Assembly: GCA_948467875.1 (NCBI GenBank)
Contig: CAOKFZ010000004.1
Coordinates: forward strand, 1 to 64,000
DNA: 64,000 nucleotides
Origin: an uncultured Clostridium sp.
Lineage (GTDB): Bacteria > Bacillota > Clostridia > TANB77 > CAG-508
Direction: 5' to 3'
The notes below the pieces were generated by a model. It was not told the DNA's origin, made no database searches, and saw only the letters and a program-made list of their open reading frames with translations. This document shows positions 36,123-45,087 of the stretch, piece after piece (position 1 is the stretch's first letter; each line of letters opens with the position of its first letter). A program made the position numbers and the translations under genes.

Positions 36123-36177
36123 TATACTTTAGAAGATTTTTTTTATGACAAAATAATCTAATAATTCGCCGCCCGTT

Positions 36178-36297
36178 TTCTTAACATCGCATTTTTAGCC
36201 CTGTAAGGTTTAGCTTACATAGCATTTTGTAGCACGCATAGAAAGCCAGCTTGATGCTTTTCCCCTGCCAACAAAACCTTACATGTCATTTTATGTC
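36178..36297. repeat. Three imperfect copies of a ~20-base motif
   Basis: CTTACATGTCATTTTATGTC (36278-36297), CTTACATAGCATTTTGTAGC (36213-36232) and CTTAACATCGCATTTTTAGC (36178-36197) share CTTA-x-AT-xx-CATTTT-xTxGC. Spacings are 65 and 35 bases. The rightmost copy covers the last codons of the HAD gene. GC content is higher than in the surrounding spacer. Confidence 0.6.
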
Positions 36298-37112
36298 GCG
36301 CACGTAAAGTTAACATCCCCTTGATTTACTAAAATTTTCTCTAACACTTTTGCAACTCCATTCTCATCATTCGTAGCTGTAATAAAATCTGCAACTTCCT
36401 TGACATCTTCTGTTGCATTTCCCATTGCCACGCCAAAACCCGCTATTTTTATCATAGAAATATCATTAATTTTATCTCCAATCGCAACTGTATCTTTCAA
36501 ATCAATTCTCAAGAATTGACACAAACCTGACATGGCATTTCCTTTCGAAACAGTCGGATTATTCACATGAATGGCGTACATAACTTTTCCATTCACTTCC
36601 CAAATAAATTGATTAATCACACAAAAACATGTCTTCTCTTGTATGTATTTTTTCAAATTTTCCACTTGTTCCAAATTCTCTGAACACATCGAAATTTGAA
36701 TGACTTTATTCTTCCTCAAAAACTCATCAATTTCTTCGGTCAATTCCACTTCATAATCTTCCAAATATTCTGCTTTATTGACCGCTCTTGACAACCCAAA
36801 ATCAAATTTAATAACCACATTTTCCTGCTGCGCTATTTTATATAATTCTGCACAAATTTTAGGCTCCATTTCTGACTGATAAATTGCCTCTTTTTTCTCA
36901 CAATCGTAAATATCTGCCCCATTGCTATTAATGATATAGCGGCTCGAAATATTCTGAAATTTGCTGGATGCCATGCGCGACCTTCCGGAAATCATAAAAA
37001 TCTGAACTCCATTTTTCTTTGCCTTTTCAATTGCTTTTTGGGTCTCTTCTGTCATTTTTTTATCACTATTTAATAAGGTTTTATCAATATCAATAAAAAC
37101 TGCTTTTACCAT
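36291..37112 (-). CDS. Cof-type HAD-IIB phosphatase
   Basis: A 273-residue protein: VKAVFIDIDKTLLNSDKKM (motif I), MISGRSRMASSKF (motif II), the catalytic Lys in SKGNAMSGLC and VAIGDKINDISMIK plus GVAMGNATEDVKEVADFIT (motifs III/IV). Likely dephosphorylates sugar phosphates or a cofactor. Motif IV reads GDKIND rather than GDxxND with N/G, still acceptable. The last residues run into a repeat. Confidence 0.88.
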   Translation of the reverse strand: MVKAVFIDIDKTLLNSDKKMTEETQKAIEKAKKNGVQIFMISGRSRMASSKFQNISSRYIINSNGADIYDCEKKEAIYQSEMEPKICAELYKIAQQENVVIKFDFGLSRAVNKAEYLEDYEVELTEEIDEFLRKNKVIQISMCSENLEQVENLKKYIQEKTCFCVINQFIWEVNGKVMYAIHVNNPTVSKGNAMSGLCQFLRIDLKDTVAIGDKINDISMIKIAGFGVAMGNATEDVKEVADFITATNDENGVAKVLEKILVNQGDVNFTCAT

Positions 37113-37123
37113 ATTTCCTCCGC

Positions 37124-38294
37124 TTATTTACTCAAAATTTCTTCTGCTAATTCTTCCATTTTGGCTCTAGAATTTTCGTTCAATTTAGAACGAATTGTGA
37201 CTATATTTTCACACAAATTTATATTTTTCATAGTAGCCAAAATATCCTTCATACACTTTCCAGCAAGTGGCGCCCAAGTTCCATTTTCCAGCAATCCTAC
37301 ACTACGATTTTGATAATTTTTTTCTGCCAATTGACGCAAAAAATATTCCATTGGTGGAAACAATTTTGCATCATAAGTGGCTGATGCTAAAATCATTTTA
37401 TCATAGCGAAAAGCATTTGCAATTGCTTCATGAAAATCATCTCTTGCTAAGTCAAAAATTGCCACTTTTTCGGCACCTTTTTTCTGCAACATTTCTGCCA
37501 ATTCTTTTGCAGCATTTGCTGTATTTCCATGAATAGATGCATAACAAATTAGTACACCTTTTTCCTCTGATTCATAACTGCTCCAAGTAGCATATTTTCC
37601 AATATAATATTCCAAATTTTCCTTCAAAATTGGACCATGTAATGGGCAAATTTTTTTTACTTCTAATGTCTCCAATTTCTTTAGCAACATTTGAACTTGT
37701 ACACCATATTTCCCGCACAATATTGATGTAATATCTGCGTGCTTCATCCTCCCAATTTTCGTTTGTGTCTAGACTTCCAAATTTGCCAAACGCATCTGCT
37801 GAAAATAAAATTTTTTCTGATTTTTCATAGGCTACCATAACTTCTGGCCAATGTACCATTGGTGCCATAAAAAATTGCAAAGTATGTTTCCCAAGGCAAA
37901 TCTCGTCTCCTTCTTTTACCACAATTTTGCGATTTTCTAAGTCTGAAATTTCAAAAAATTGTGGCAAAAAAGCAAACGTTTTATCATTCCCTATTAGCTT
38001 CATTTCTGGATATTTTTTTGCCAAAAATTCTACGTTGTAAGCATGGTCTGGCTCCAAGTGAGAAATCACCAAATAGTCTGGACTTTTTCCTTCTAAAGTA
38101 TTCTCTAAATTCTGCAACCATTCTTCTGTTTTTCGTGTATCAATTGTATCCATGACAACTGTTTTTTCGTCTTTTATTAAGTAGGAATTATAGGAAATTC
38201 CGTTTGGTACTTTGTATTGACTTTCAAACAAATCAATGTCCTTATCGTCTGCTCCAATATAAAAAATATTTTCTGTAATTTGGTTATTTTTCAT
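37124..38294 (-). CDS. Flavodiiron protein, encoded across a +1 shift at CGG
   Basis: Residues 1-193 give the metallo-beta-lactamase-like diiron domain (HLEPDHAYN, MVHWPEVMV, SADAFGKFG) ending RRYYINIV. CGG follows at 37715-37713. Skipping the C gives GKYGVQVQMLLKK, KICPLHGP (last metal ligand) and the flavodoxin domain (YASIHGNTANAAKELAEML, GLLENGTWAPLAGKCM), total 389 residues, the normal FprA length. Read in frame, the protein would lack its FMN domain. It reduces O2 or NO, protecting anaerobes. Confidence 0.9.
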
Positions 38295-38359
38295 GATTAT
38301 TTCTCCTTTTTTATCAACTCATTTTTATAAAAATATCGTATCATATTATCCTAAAAAAA

Positions 38360-38890
38360 TCAATTATTTCTCCAGATTTTGCATTTTTCTTCTAATGCTT
38401 TAAAATCGCAACAACGTCTTGACACTTTTGACATTGGATTATTTACTTTTTCATAATATAATTTGTAAGCATTTCCTTTGATTTTTTCAATTTTTTTATT
38501 CATTATACTAAGCTCTAAACTTAATAATGCTATATATAATTCTTTCTCTTTTTCATTTCTAAAAGTTCTATATTGATCTATTTCTTCATATCTTAAATAA
38601 GTAATATTTTTCTCTAGAACAGGTATCATATTATTTAAATTTAAAACACCCAAAATTTTATTTTTGTGTATTAATTTTACAAAATCTATTCCTTCTTTCA
38701 TCTTATAATGTTTATCCTTTACAGAAGAAATTGGAACATAATAATTGAATTTGTTAATTGATAATAAAATTCCAATATACGGTTTTACATTTAAATCATA
38801 ATCTATATTTTCCACTTTATCATCAAAGCATTTCAAATAATCCACATATTCTTTATTTATAATATACCATTTTAATTTACTTGATTTCAT
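38360..38890 (-). CDS. Type III toxin-antitoxin endoribonuclease toxin, ToxN/AbiQ-like
   Basis: A 176-residue protein with the family pattern WYIINKEYVDYLKCFDDKV, PYIGILLSINKFNYYVPISS and LNLNNMIPVLEKNITYL, matching ToxN/AbiQ toxins. GAAAGGAGAG precedes the ATG. Upstream on the same strand lie a hairpin terminator and three 37-base direct repeats, the defining layout of type III systems. The toxin cuts mRNA and is held by the repeat RNA; known members block phage growth by abortive infection. Confidence 0.88.
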   Translation of the reverse strand: MKSSKLKWYIINKEYVDYLKCFDDKVENIDYDLNVKPYIGILLSINKFNYYVPISSVKDKHYKMKEGIDFVKLIHKNKILGVLNLNNMIPVLEKNITYLRYEEIDQYRTFRNEKEKELYIALLSLELSIMNKKIEKIKGNAYKLYYEKVNNPMSKVSRRCCDFKALEEKCKIWRNN

Positions 38891-38910
38891 AATTTCTCTC
38901 CTTTCATTAG

Positions 38911-38958
38911 AAAATAAAAATAGATGGTAGAGTTGTTTGTTTCCCCCACCATCTATTT
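38911..38958 (-). terminator. Terminator between antitoxin RNA repeats and toxin gene
   Basis: AAATAGATGGT pairs with ACCATCTATTT (38958-38948 with 38928-38918) and is followed by TTTATTTT on the minus strand. In type III systems a partial terminator here sets the excess of antitoxin RNA over toxin mRNA. Confidence 0.85.
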
Positions 38959-38967
38959 CTTTTAAGA

Positions 38968-39080
38968 CTATTTTTTATTGGAATAGTAAAACCGCTTTAT
39001 ATACTTATTTTTAAATGGAATAATAAAACCACTTTATATTTCTGTTTTTAACTGGAACAGTAAAACCACTTTTAATGTAA
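38968..39080 (-). ncRNA. Type III antitoxin RNA: three 37-base repeats
   Basis: On the minus strand the unit AAAG-T/C-GGTTTTAYTRTTCCA repeats with exact 37-base steps (GGAA marks on the plus strand at 38980, 39017 and 39054). Each unit is A-rich after the GGTTTTA core, as in ToxI/antiQ RNAs that the toxin cleaves into single repeats folded as pseudoknots. Copy number and length are close to the AbiQ antitoxin. No coding potential. Confidence 0.88.
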
Positions 39081-39104
39081 CATTATTTCGTTACTATTAT
39101 ATAT

Positions 39105-39133
39105 ATTATACTATATTTACTTCAAAATTGCAA
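39105..39133 (-). promoter_or_regulatory. Promoter of the type III toxin-antitoxin locus
   Basis: TTGCAA at 39133-39128, a 17-base spacer and TATAAT at 39110-39105 on the minus strand, about 25 bases before the first repeat. A second TATAAT lies at 39101-39096 with TTGAAG 18 bases upstream. Confidence 0.7.
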
Positions 39134-39144
39134 GAATTTTTTTA

Positions 39145-39793
39145 TTATCTCTCCAAATTTTGCACAATTCCTTCTGCAATCGCTTTCGCATATTGGTCTG
39201 CATTTTTGTCCCATAATTCATTGTCTTTTTTGTTGCTAATAAACCCCAATTCGATGAGACAACTTGGCATTTTTGTATTTTTATTGACAAAATAATCTCC
39301 CTCGCTATTTTCACTTGTTCCAGTCTTCACTCCACGATTGGTTTGAATACCAACTTGGTCAATTTTTTCCAAAATCGAACTGGCTAATTTCGAGCTTTTT
39401 TCATTTTCTTCATTCGAAATCCAAACCTCAACACCATCGCCGCTTTCTGCGCTATTTCTATGAATAGAAACAAACAAATCTGCCATTACCCAATTTGCCT
39501 TTTTGCACCTGTCTTGCAAGGTAACAAATTCATCTTCATCTCTCGTCATTACCACTCTTACGCCTTGCTTTTCTAACTCCTGTTTTACTTTTAAAGCCAT
39601 TTCTAAAGTGTCATTTTTTTCATATCGTTTTCCACTACTTGATATACTGCCGCACATCTTTTCCACCATGCCCCGCATCAATGCAAACTAGTGGTTTCTG
39701 AAATCGAATACCAACCACAATTCCCAATATAATCACAATCATTGCTAGCAAAATCATTTTCCCTTTGCTTTTCTTACGTTTCTTTTCTCTCAT
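39145..39793 (-). CDS. N-acetylmuramoyl-L-alanine amidase (Amidase_3), encoded across a +1 shift at CGG
   Basis: Residues 1-47: basic N-terminus, one membrane helix (about 13-30), then LVCIDAGHGGKDV with the first zinc ligand. CGG at 39652-39650 follows, and staying in frame stops four codons later. Skipping the C gives GSISSSGKRYEKNDTLEMAL (Glu ligand), LFVSIHRNSAES (His ligand) and PSCLIELGFISN (catalytic Glu), total 215 residues. The zinc site is assembled only through the shift. AGAGGT precedes the ATG. It follows a two-component system and probably belongs to its operon. Confidence 0.9.
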
Positions 39794-39802
39794 ATATTAC
39801 CT

Positions 39803-41908
39803 CTATTTTACTAAGTTAAAACAAATCTCAACTTTAAATAAATCTCCATCAATTTTTATACTCAATTCTCCATTTTGAATTTCAGCCAAACTTTTGGAAA
39901 TCGAAAGTCCAAGCCCACTTCCTTCCATGGTTCTTGATTTGTCGCCACGCACAAAACGCTGCATTAACTCCTCTTCCGAAATATTGAGCGTGTCTTTGGA
40001 AATGTTCTTGATAGCAATATATACTTTTTCGCCTTTTTGGGCAATATCCATATAAACTCTTGAGTTTTCCATGCTATATTTGGAAACATTGCTAAATATA
40101 TTTTCCACAATTCTGTACATATAACGATTATCCGCTTGAATCAAAATTTCTTCGTTTTCAAATTTGGTAATAATTTGCAAATTAGTTGTGTTAAATTTAT
40201 CCTCAAACTCGCCAATTGCTTGTTTCATCAATTGCACAATATTGATTTTCTCCATATTTAGTTTCACGTTTCCTGAAGATGCTTTAGAGGCTTCAATTAA
40301 ATCTTCTGTCAACTTTTTTAGACGCTGCGATTTATTGTCTAAAACACCAATATATTCCTTGGCTTTGTCGTTTTCGATTTCCTCTTTTTTGAGCAAATCA
40401 ACATAATTAATAATGGATGTTAACGGTGTTTTGATGTCATGCGAAACATTCGTAATTAGCTCTGCTTTCATCCTCTCGCTTTTTAGTTGCTCTTGAATAG
40501 CATTTTCAAATCCATTAGAAATATCGTTAATATACAGAATGGATTTTTGAAATTCTGGCGTAAAATCTTCTGTTAGCAAATCTTCTGGATGAATGCCTTC
40601 ATACATTTCTTTCAAATGCAATTCCATTTTGGCAAAATCACGAATTCTTTGTGCTATTTTAGAAAACAAATAAATCGCTAAACCACCTGCAAGAAGGAAG
40701 CCAAAACCTTGCATCATTGCCATTAAAATAAGCGAAATAATAGCATAGCCAATGATAGCTAATATTAACTTTTTTACTAAATCCATACCAGCTGTTGATT
40801 TGTCAAACCAAATTCCAAAAGCATTTTTTATTTTTTGACAAATCTTTACAAACCACATAATGCACATATACAACAATGTTGATTTTATTAGCATTCTGGC
40901 TTTGATTCTTTTGACTGTTGTATGAAAAAGCACAGCACACACAATATATGCCACAAAGTAAACAGAAATTAACATTGTCATGAACATATTCGTATGCTTT
41001 GGAATATTCATCATGCCTATACACATTGCCAAAACAAACATCGCAACTGTCCATATAATCTCGTATGGAATTTTGTCAAAATCATTGATATCAATTTCGC
41101 CTTCTTTTTTGGTACGCCCAATCACAATTACTAAGTAAAAAAACATTAACAAAAGCAGTACCATTCCAATAGGTAAAATAAAATGAATTTGATTTCCCAA
41201 AGTTTCATAATTTTCCATCCACTCACGAACCAAAACTATATCTGTGTTATACACAAATTCTTCTTTATAAGAACTGTAAATCGCAAAATCTTGAATTGTT
41301 GTACTGATGTATTGACGTGCTGGAACTTGGCTTTCCTCTATGCCAACTTCATTTTCCTCTTCATAATAACGATAGGCTGTTTCCTTGCCCTCTTTTGTGT
41401 AATAGGTATTTTCAAAATCCTCAAAATATTTCAAACCTTTATTGGAAATAATTTCCGAATCTGCTTCGATATTTCCTGCCAAAATATTCATTTTTTTTGC
41501 ATTTTCCTGAGATGCAATATAATTTTTTATTTTTTCGATTGTATTAGTCTCCATGGTTAATTCCACATTGGTAAGCGCCTTATTTTGGTAACAAATCAAA
41601 ATATAATTGTCTTTAAATTTACTATCTATATAATAATTAGAATCCTCCTCGTTCATATAAGAAATCTGTACTTCCCCATCATAGCTGATGGGAAAAGCCT
41701 CATTATGGTAAATTAATTGATTGGTATAACTAGACAAAGTTGACATATAATTCGCCACAAAATTATTGGTTTGAAAATACTGAGACTGATTCAAATAGAA
41801 ATTTTCGTCATTTTGAAAAAACTTTGCCAAAACAGACATGCTCATCACAGCTACAATGACTGGAACCAATACATATACAATCATCATCAAAATTTTATTT
41901 TTTTTCAT
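39803..41908 (-). CDS. Large membrane sensor histidine kinase
   Basis: A 701-residue kinase. An N-terminal helix (about 7-27), an outside sensor of about 210 residues, then a cluster of five to six helices (about 240-420), HisKA with NVSHDIKTPLTSIINYVD (phospho-His) and HATPase with RIVENIFSNVSKYS and GSGLGLSISKS. The N box reads NIFSN, slightly off consensus. It resembles BceS/VanS-type wall-stress kinases with many helices. Partner of the upstream regulator. Confidence 0.9.
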   Translation of the reverse strand: MKKNKILMMIVYVLVPVIVAVMSMSVLAKFFQNDENFYLNQSQYFQTNNFVANYMSTLSSYTNQLIYHNEAFPISYDGEVQISYMNEEDSNYYIDSKFKDNYILICYQNKALTNVELTMETNTIEKIKNYIASQENAKKMNILAGNIEADSEIISNKGLKYFEDFENTYYTKEGKETAYRYYEEENEVGIEESQVPARQYISTTIQDFAIYSSYKEEFVYNTDIVLVREWMENYETLGNQIHFILPIGMVLLLLMFFYLVIVIGRTKKEGEIDINDFDKIPYEIIWTVAMFVLAMCIGMMNIPKHTNMFMTMLISVYFVAYIVCAVLFHTTVKRIKARMLIKSTLLYMCIMWFVKICQKIKNAFGIWFDKSTAGMDLVKKLILAIIGYAIISLILMAMMQGFGFLLAGGLAIYLFSKIAQRIRDFAKMELHLKEMYEGIHPEDLLTEDFTPEFQKSILYINDISNGFENAIQEQLKSERMKAELITNVSHDIKTPLTSIINYVDLLKKEEIENDKAKEYIGVLDNKSQRLKKLTEDLIEASKASSGNVKLNMEKINIVQLMKQAIGEFEDKFNTTNLQIITKFENEEILIQADNRYMYRIVENIFSNVSKYSMENSRVYMDIAQKGEKVYIAIKNISKDTLNISEEELMQRFVRGDKSRTMEGSGLGLSISKSLAEIQNGELSIKIDGDLFKVEICFNLVK

Positions 41909-41922
41909 TTACAAATCCTCCT

Positions 41923-42615
41923 TTAAACTTTTTCAATTTTATATCCAATTCCCCAAATGACTTTCAAATATTGGGGATTTTTAGAGTCAATCTCGATTTT
42001 TTCGCGGATATGGCGAATGTGAACCGCAATCACATTTTCGTTTCCATACAAAAATTCCTCATTCCAAACGTTTTGATAAATCTGTTCAATGGAATATACT
42101 TTTCCTTCGTTTTTCATCAAGAATCGCAAAATGTTATATTCCGTGGGTGTGAGCTTGATTTCATTTCCATCCACTGTGACTTTTTTCAAATTGTCATCCA
42201 AAATTAATTCGCCCGTTCGGAAAATATTTTCAGTAGTCTCAACACTTCCAAGTTTTGTGTATCTTCTAATGCAAGAATTTACTCTAGCAATGAGTTCCTG
42301 AGAATTAAATGGTTTGGTAACATAATCATCTGCCCCTAAATTCAAACCCTCAATTTTATCTTCATCTTCCGATTTTGCTGACAGCATTATCACTGGCAAT
42401 GACTTTTCTTTCCTAATTTGAACCAAAGTTTCTATGCCATCTAATTTGGGCATCATAATATCCAAAATTAGCAAATGCACTGTATTTTTTTCCAAAATCT
42501 CCAAAGCCTGCTTTCCGTTATATGCCTTCAAAATAGTGTAGCCTTCCTTGCCAAGATAAATTTCAATTGCCTGAACAATTTCCTTATCATCATCACAAAC
42601 TAAAATATTGTACAT
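41923..42615 (-). CDS. OmpR-family response regulator
   Basis: A 230-residue protein beginning MYNILVCDDDKEIVQAIEIY. Phospho-Asp in LLILDIMMPKLDGIE, Lys in DDYVTKPFNSQE, winged helix with KLTPTEYNILRFLMKNEG. Similar to VanR-type regulators. First gene of the regulator-kinase-amidase operon. Confidence 0.92.
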   Translation of the reverse strand: MYNILVCDDDKEIVQAIEIYLGKEGYTILKAYNGKQALEILEKNTVHLLILDIMMPKLDGIETLVQIRKEKSLPVIMLSAKSEDEDKIEGLNLGADDYVTKPFNSQELIARVNSCIRRYTKLGSVETTENIFRTGELILDDNLKKVTVDGNEIKLTPTEYNILRFLMKNEGKVYSIEQIYQNVWNEEFLYGNENVIAVHIRHIREKIEIDSKNPQYLKVIWGIGYKIEKV

Positions 42616-42710
42616 TTTCTCGCCCCTTTTTATTTCTTGTTTACTCTATTATACCATGAAATGACGTAAGAAAAAATAAAGATTTTCTTAAGATTGCATT
42701 TTTTCAAAAA

Positions 42711-42740
42711 CAATAAAACCCAGAAAAACTTCTGGATTTT
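42711..42740 (-). terminator. comF terminator
   Basis: CCAGAA pairs with TTCTGG around four bases on the minus strand, followed by GTTTTATTG. It lies just after the comF stop. Confidence 0.75.
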
Positions 42741-42743
42741 ATT

Positions 42744-43385
42744 TTAATCTTTCGCCAAAACCACGACTAAAATTTCTGCCACCCCCGCCTCTTTCAAAAC
42801 TCGGCTACACTCTTGAGACGTCGCACCAGTCGTATAAATATCATCTAGCAAAATAATTTTCTTGCCTTCTACTTCAATATCCTTTTTCACAAAAAATGCG
42901 TGCTGAATATTACTTTGTCTTGCCTTTCCGCCTAATTTACTTTGTGTCACTGTATTGACCACTTTTAATAAAACATCATTTTTAGTAGGAATTTGCAAAA
43001 TTTTAGAAAGCTCATTTGTGACCAATTCTGTTTGATTATAGCCCCTTTTTTGCATTTTTTTCTGATGCATTGGAACTGGAATGATGAGATCATATTGTTG
43101 CAAAAGTTTTCGGTTTTCCACATTTTTAGCAATCATCTGTGCAAAAAAATGATTCAAATATGCTTGATTTGAAAATTTATAACGCAAAATTAATTTTCGC
43201 ACCAAACTTTCATATTGAAAAATATACAATAATTTCTCATATTTTTTATGCTCTATTTCCACAACACAAGATTTTTCCAATCTCTCTACTCGTTTTTGGC
43301 AATTGGGGCACAGCCAATTTTTATCCACTTTTCCACAAACACTACACACTGGTGGAAATAAAAAATTAAGGACAAATTCAAGCAT
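42744..43385 (-). CDS. comF: ComF-family amidophosphoribosyltransferase-like protein
   Basis: A 213-residue protein. An N-terminal zinc ribbon (PPVCSVCGKVDKNWLCPNC) and a PRTase domain (IPVPMHQKKMQKRGYNQTE, LLDDIYTTGATSQE) define ComF, associated with DNA uptake. The ATG at 43385 has AAGGAGG 12 bases upstream, a rather long spacing. Confidence 0.88.
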   Translation of the reverse strand: MLEFVLNFLFPPVCSVCGKVDKNWLCPNCQKRVERLEKSCVVEIEHKKYEKLLYIFQYESLVRKLILRYKFSNQAYLNHFFAQMIAKNVENRKLLQQYDLIIPVPMHQKKMQKRGYNQTELVTNELSKILQIPTKNDVLLKVVNTVTQSKLGGKARQSNIQHAFFVKKDIEVEGKKIILLDDIYTTGATSQECSRVLKEAGVAEILVVVLAKD

Positions 43386-43441
43386 GTCAAATAAACACCT
43401 CCTTGATTTTGCCCCCAGCAATCCCTATAAGATTTCACAAT

Positions 43442-43792
43442 TTATGCTTTTTGCGCTATTTTTGCAATCTCTGCAAATGCCTTTGGATCAGATACCGCAA
43501 TCTCTGCTAACATTTTTCTGTTGACTACAACATTGGCTTTTTTCAAACCTGCAATCAATTTGCTATAGGTTAAGCCATTCATTCTCGCAGCAGCATTAAT
43601 ACGTGTAATCCACAATTTTCTAAAATTAGATTTTCTGTCTTTTCTTCCCACATAAGCATACATTCCAGATTTCATCACAGCTTGTTTTGCCATTCTATAT
43701 CTGTAATGCTTTGCTCCAAAATAACCTTTTGCTTGTTTTAAAACTTTTTTATGTCTTGCTCTTGTTGTTCTAGCTGTTTTTACTCTTGCCAT
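43442..43792 (-). CDS. rplT: 50S ribosomal protein bL20
   Basis: A 116-residue basic protein ([32 protein letters not shown]). L20 assembles early on 23S rRNA and represses the infC-rpmI-rplT operon at its leader in bacteria studied. Last gene of the operon. Confidence 0.96.
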   Translation of the reverse strand: MARVKTARTTRARHKKVLKQAKGYFGAKHYRYRMAKQAVMKSGMYAYVGRKDRKSNFRKLWITRINAAARMNGLTYSKLIAGLKKANVVVNRKMLAEIAVSDPKAFAEIAKIAQKA

Positions 43793-43826
43793 TTTCTATC
43801 CCATTCCTTTCTTTTATTTCCCCATA

Positions 43827-44030
43827 TTAATTACCATAAGGTAATAATTTTTTTATTCCAGCCTCTACAGATTTATGTGCAATTCCATTTTGAACTCTAG
43901 CTGTTAACTTTGTTCTTTTGGTTTTGGTCGCCAAACGATGTCTTCTGTTGGCTTTTGTTCTCTTTACTTTGTTGGTAGCAGTATATTTGTATCTTTTGCT
44001 AGCCGCCTTATTTGTTTTTAATTTTGGCAT
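43827..44030 (-). CDS. rpmI: 50S ribosomal protein bL35
   Basis: A 67-residue protein (MPKLKTNKAASKRYKYTATN), middle gene of the conserved infC-rpmI-rplT operon. Confidence 0.95.
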   Translation of the reverse strand: MPKLKTNKAASKRYKYTATNKVKRTKANRRHRLATKTKRTKLTARVQNGIAHKSVEAGIKKLLPYGN

Positions 44031-44056
44031 AATTTTAGTCTCCTCCCTCTATCCAA

Positions 44057-44569
44057 TTATTTATTTTTTGTTAATATAACAAACATTGTTTTACCTTCTA
44101 AAAGTGGCTTTTTTTCAGGAGTAGCCATATCAGATAAATCTTCTACAAATTTATTTAAGACATTTTCTCCTACTTTCATATTATTCAGCTCTCTTCCTCT
44201 AAATCGCAAAGAAAGTTTTACTTTATTGCCTGCTTCTAGAAATTTTCTTGCATTTTTACTTTTAAACTCAAAATCATGATCACCAATATTAGTTGAAACC
44301 CTGATTTCTTTCATTTCAGCAACCTTCTGATTTTTTCTTGCTTCTTTTTCTCTTTTTGCCTGCTCAAATTTATATTTACCATAGTTCATAATTTTACAAA
44401 CTTGTGGTTTCGCATTTGGAGCCACTAAAACTAAATCTAGGTCTTCACTTTCTGCCATTTCTAAAGCTGCTTCAAATGACATCACACCTTTTTTTTCGCC
44501 GTCACTTGTAATTACTTGAACTTCTTTTGCTTTTATCTGTCTGTTAATTGGTAATTCTTGTTTTATGAT
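44057..44569 (-). CDS. infC: Translation initiation factor IF-3 with a non-AUG start
   Basis: A 170-residue protein if begun at ATC (44569) or 169 at ATA (44566). GGAGG lies 6 bases before the ATC and 9 before the ATA. The conserved product begins IIKQELPINRQIKAKEVQVI. Upstream in-frame codons encode a hydrophobic stretch unlike IF-3 and overlap the leader. Both domains are intact (LVLVAPNAKPQVCKIMNYGKYK, SLRFRGRELNN). A rare AUU-like start allows IF-3 to limit its own translation, known in other bacteria. Confidence 0.9.
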   Translation of the reverse strand: MIKQELPINRQIKAKEVQVITSDGEKKGVMSFEAALEMAESEDLDLVLVAPNAKPQVCKIMNYGKYKFEQAKREKEARKNQKVAEMKEIRVSTNIGDHDFEFKSKNARKFLEAGNKVKLSLRFRGRELNNMKVGENVLNKFVEDLSDMATPEKKPLLEGKTMFVILTKNK

Positions 44570-44702
44570 AAAACACCTCCAAAAATAAAAAATGACTTTC
44601 AGAAAAAGCCAAATCCACCACAAAAATAACAATCGATTATTGATATTTTAACCTTAAATTCTTTTTTGAACTAAGGTGAGAAGTGGATACCTCTTCTTGA
44701 AC
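44570..44702 (-). promoter_or_regulatory. L20-type leader with transcription attenuator before infC
   Basis: The leader runs from about 44702 to infC. Near the 5' end is GAAGAGGTATCCACTTCTC, an inverted repeat seen before infC in related genomes. Near the 3' end GGCTTT pairs with AAAGTC (44609-44593), followed by ATTTTTTATTTTT, an attenuator-like hairpin just before the ribosome binding site. L20 binding probably sets readthrough; the element was recognised by position and motif, not by a model search. Confidence 0.7.
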
Positions 44703-44708
44703 ATAAAT

Positions 44709-44737
44709 ATTTTAGCACAACTATATCTGTTTGTCAA
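44709..44737 (-). promoter_or_regulatory. infC operon promoter
   Basis: TTGACA at 44737-44732, a 17-base spacer and TAAAAT at 44714-44709 on the minus strand. Confidence 0.85.
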
Positions 44738-44802
44738 GCAGTTTGCAAAAATATTTATGAATATTCTCATAATTTGCAAATTTTTACTTTTCTAAAAAAG
44801 AC

Positions 44803-44844
44803 AATAAAAAAGTATATAAACCCTTATCTTGCGTTTATATACTT
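44803..44844 (-). terminator. Terminator at the end of the defence island transcript
   Basis: AAGTATATAAAC pairs perfectly with GTTTATATACTT (44844-44833 with 44821-44810), followed on the minus strand by TTTTTTATTG. The stretch 44845-45087 between it and the SMC-like gene is AT-rich and shows no gene; GGTGCCG at 44854-44860 may be a remnant. Confidence 0.8.
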
Positions 44845-45087
44845 CTCATTTTTGGTGCCGTAACTAGACACATATAAGCAAAATATTACTCCCTTGTATG
44901 GGACATTTTAGCCGATTTATTTAAATTTAGTTTAACATACCCCACTTAATTTTGCAATACTTAAATTAAAAAATTTACAAAAATCGAAGATACTGTTTTC
45001 TTTATTATATTTTTTGAAAAAAGTAAAGTGCATAAGTTTGGTACATTTTAACTTACACACTTTATTTTACACTATCAAATTATATTT

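Noticed and set aside
36123..36290. Third toxin-antitoxin RNA array in the spoIIP-HAD spacer
   Set aside because: The three repeats are unevenly spaced, no toxin-like gene follows and no promoter was found; kept only as a repeat.
38968..39080. Tandem 37-base repeats as a small CRISPR array
   Set aside because: The units are contiguous direct repeats without unique spacers, no cas genes are near, and a ToxN-like toxin with a terminator follows, which fits type III antitoxin RNA.
39117..39314. Minus-strand 65-codon frame over the amidase end
   Set aside because: It is another frame of the amidase C-terminus and runs into the toxin-antitoxin promoter.
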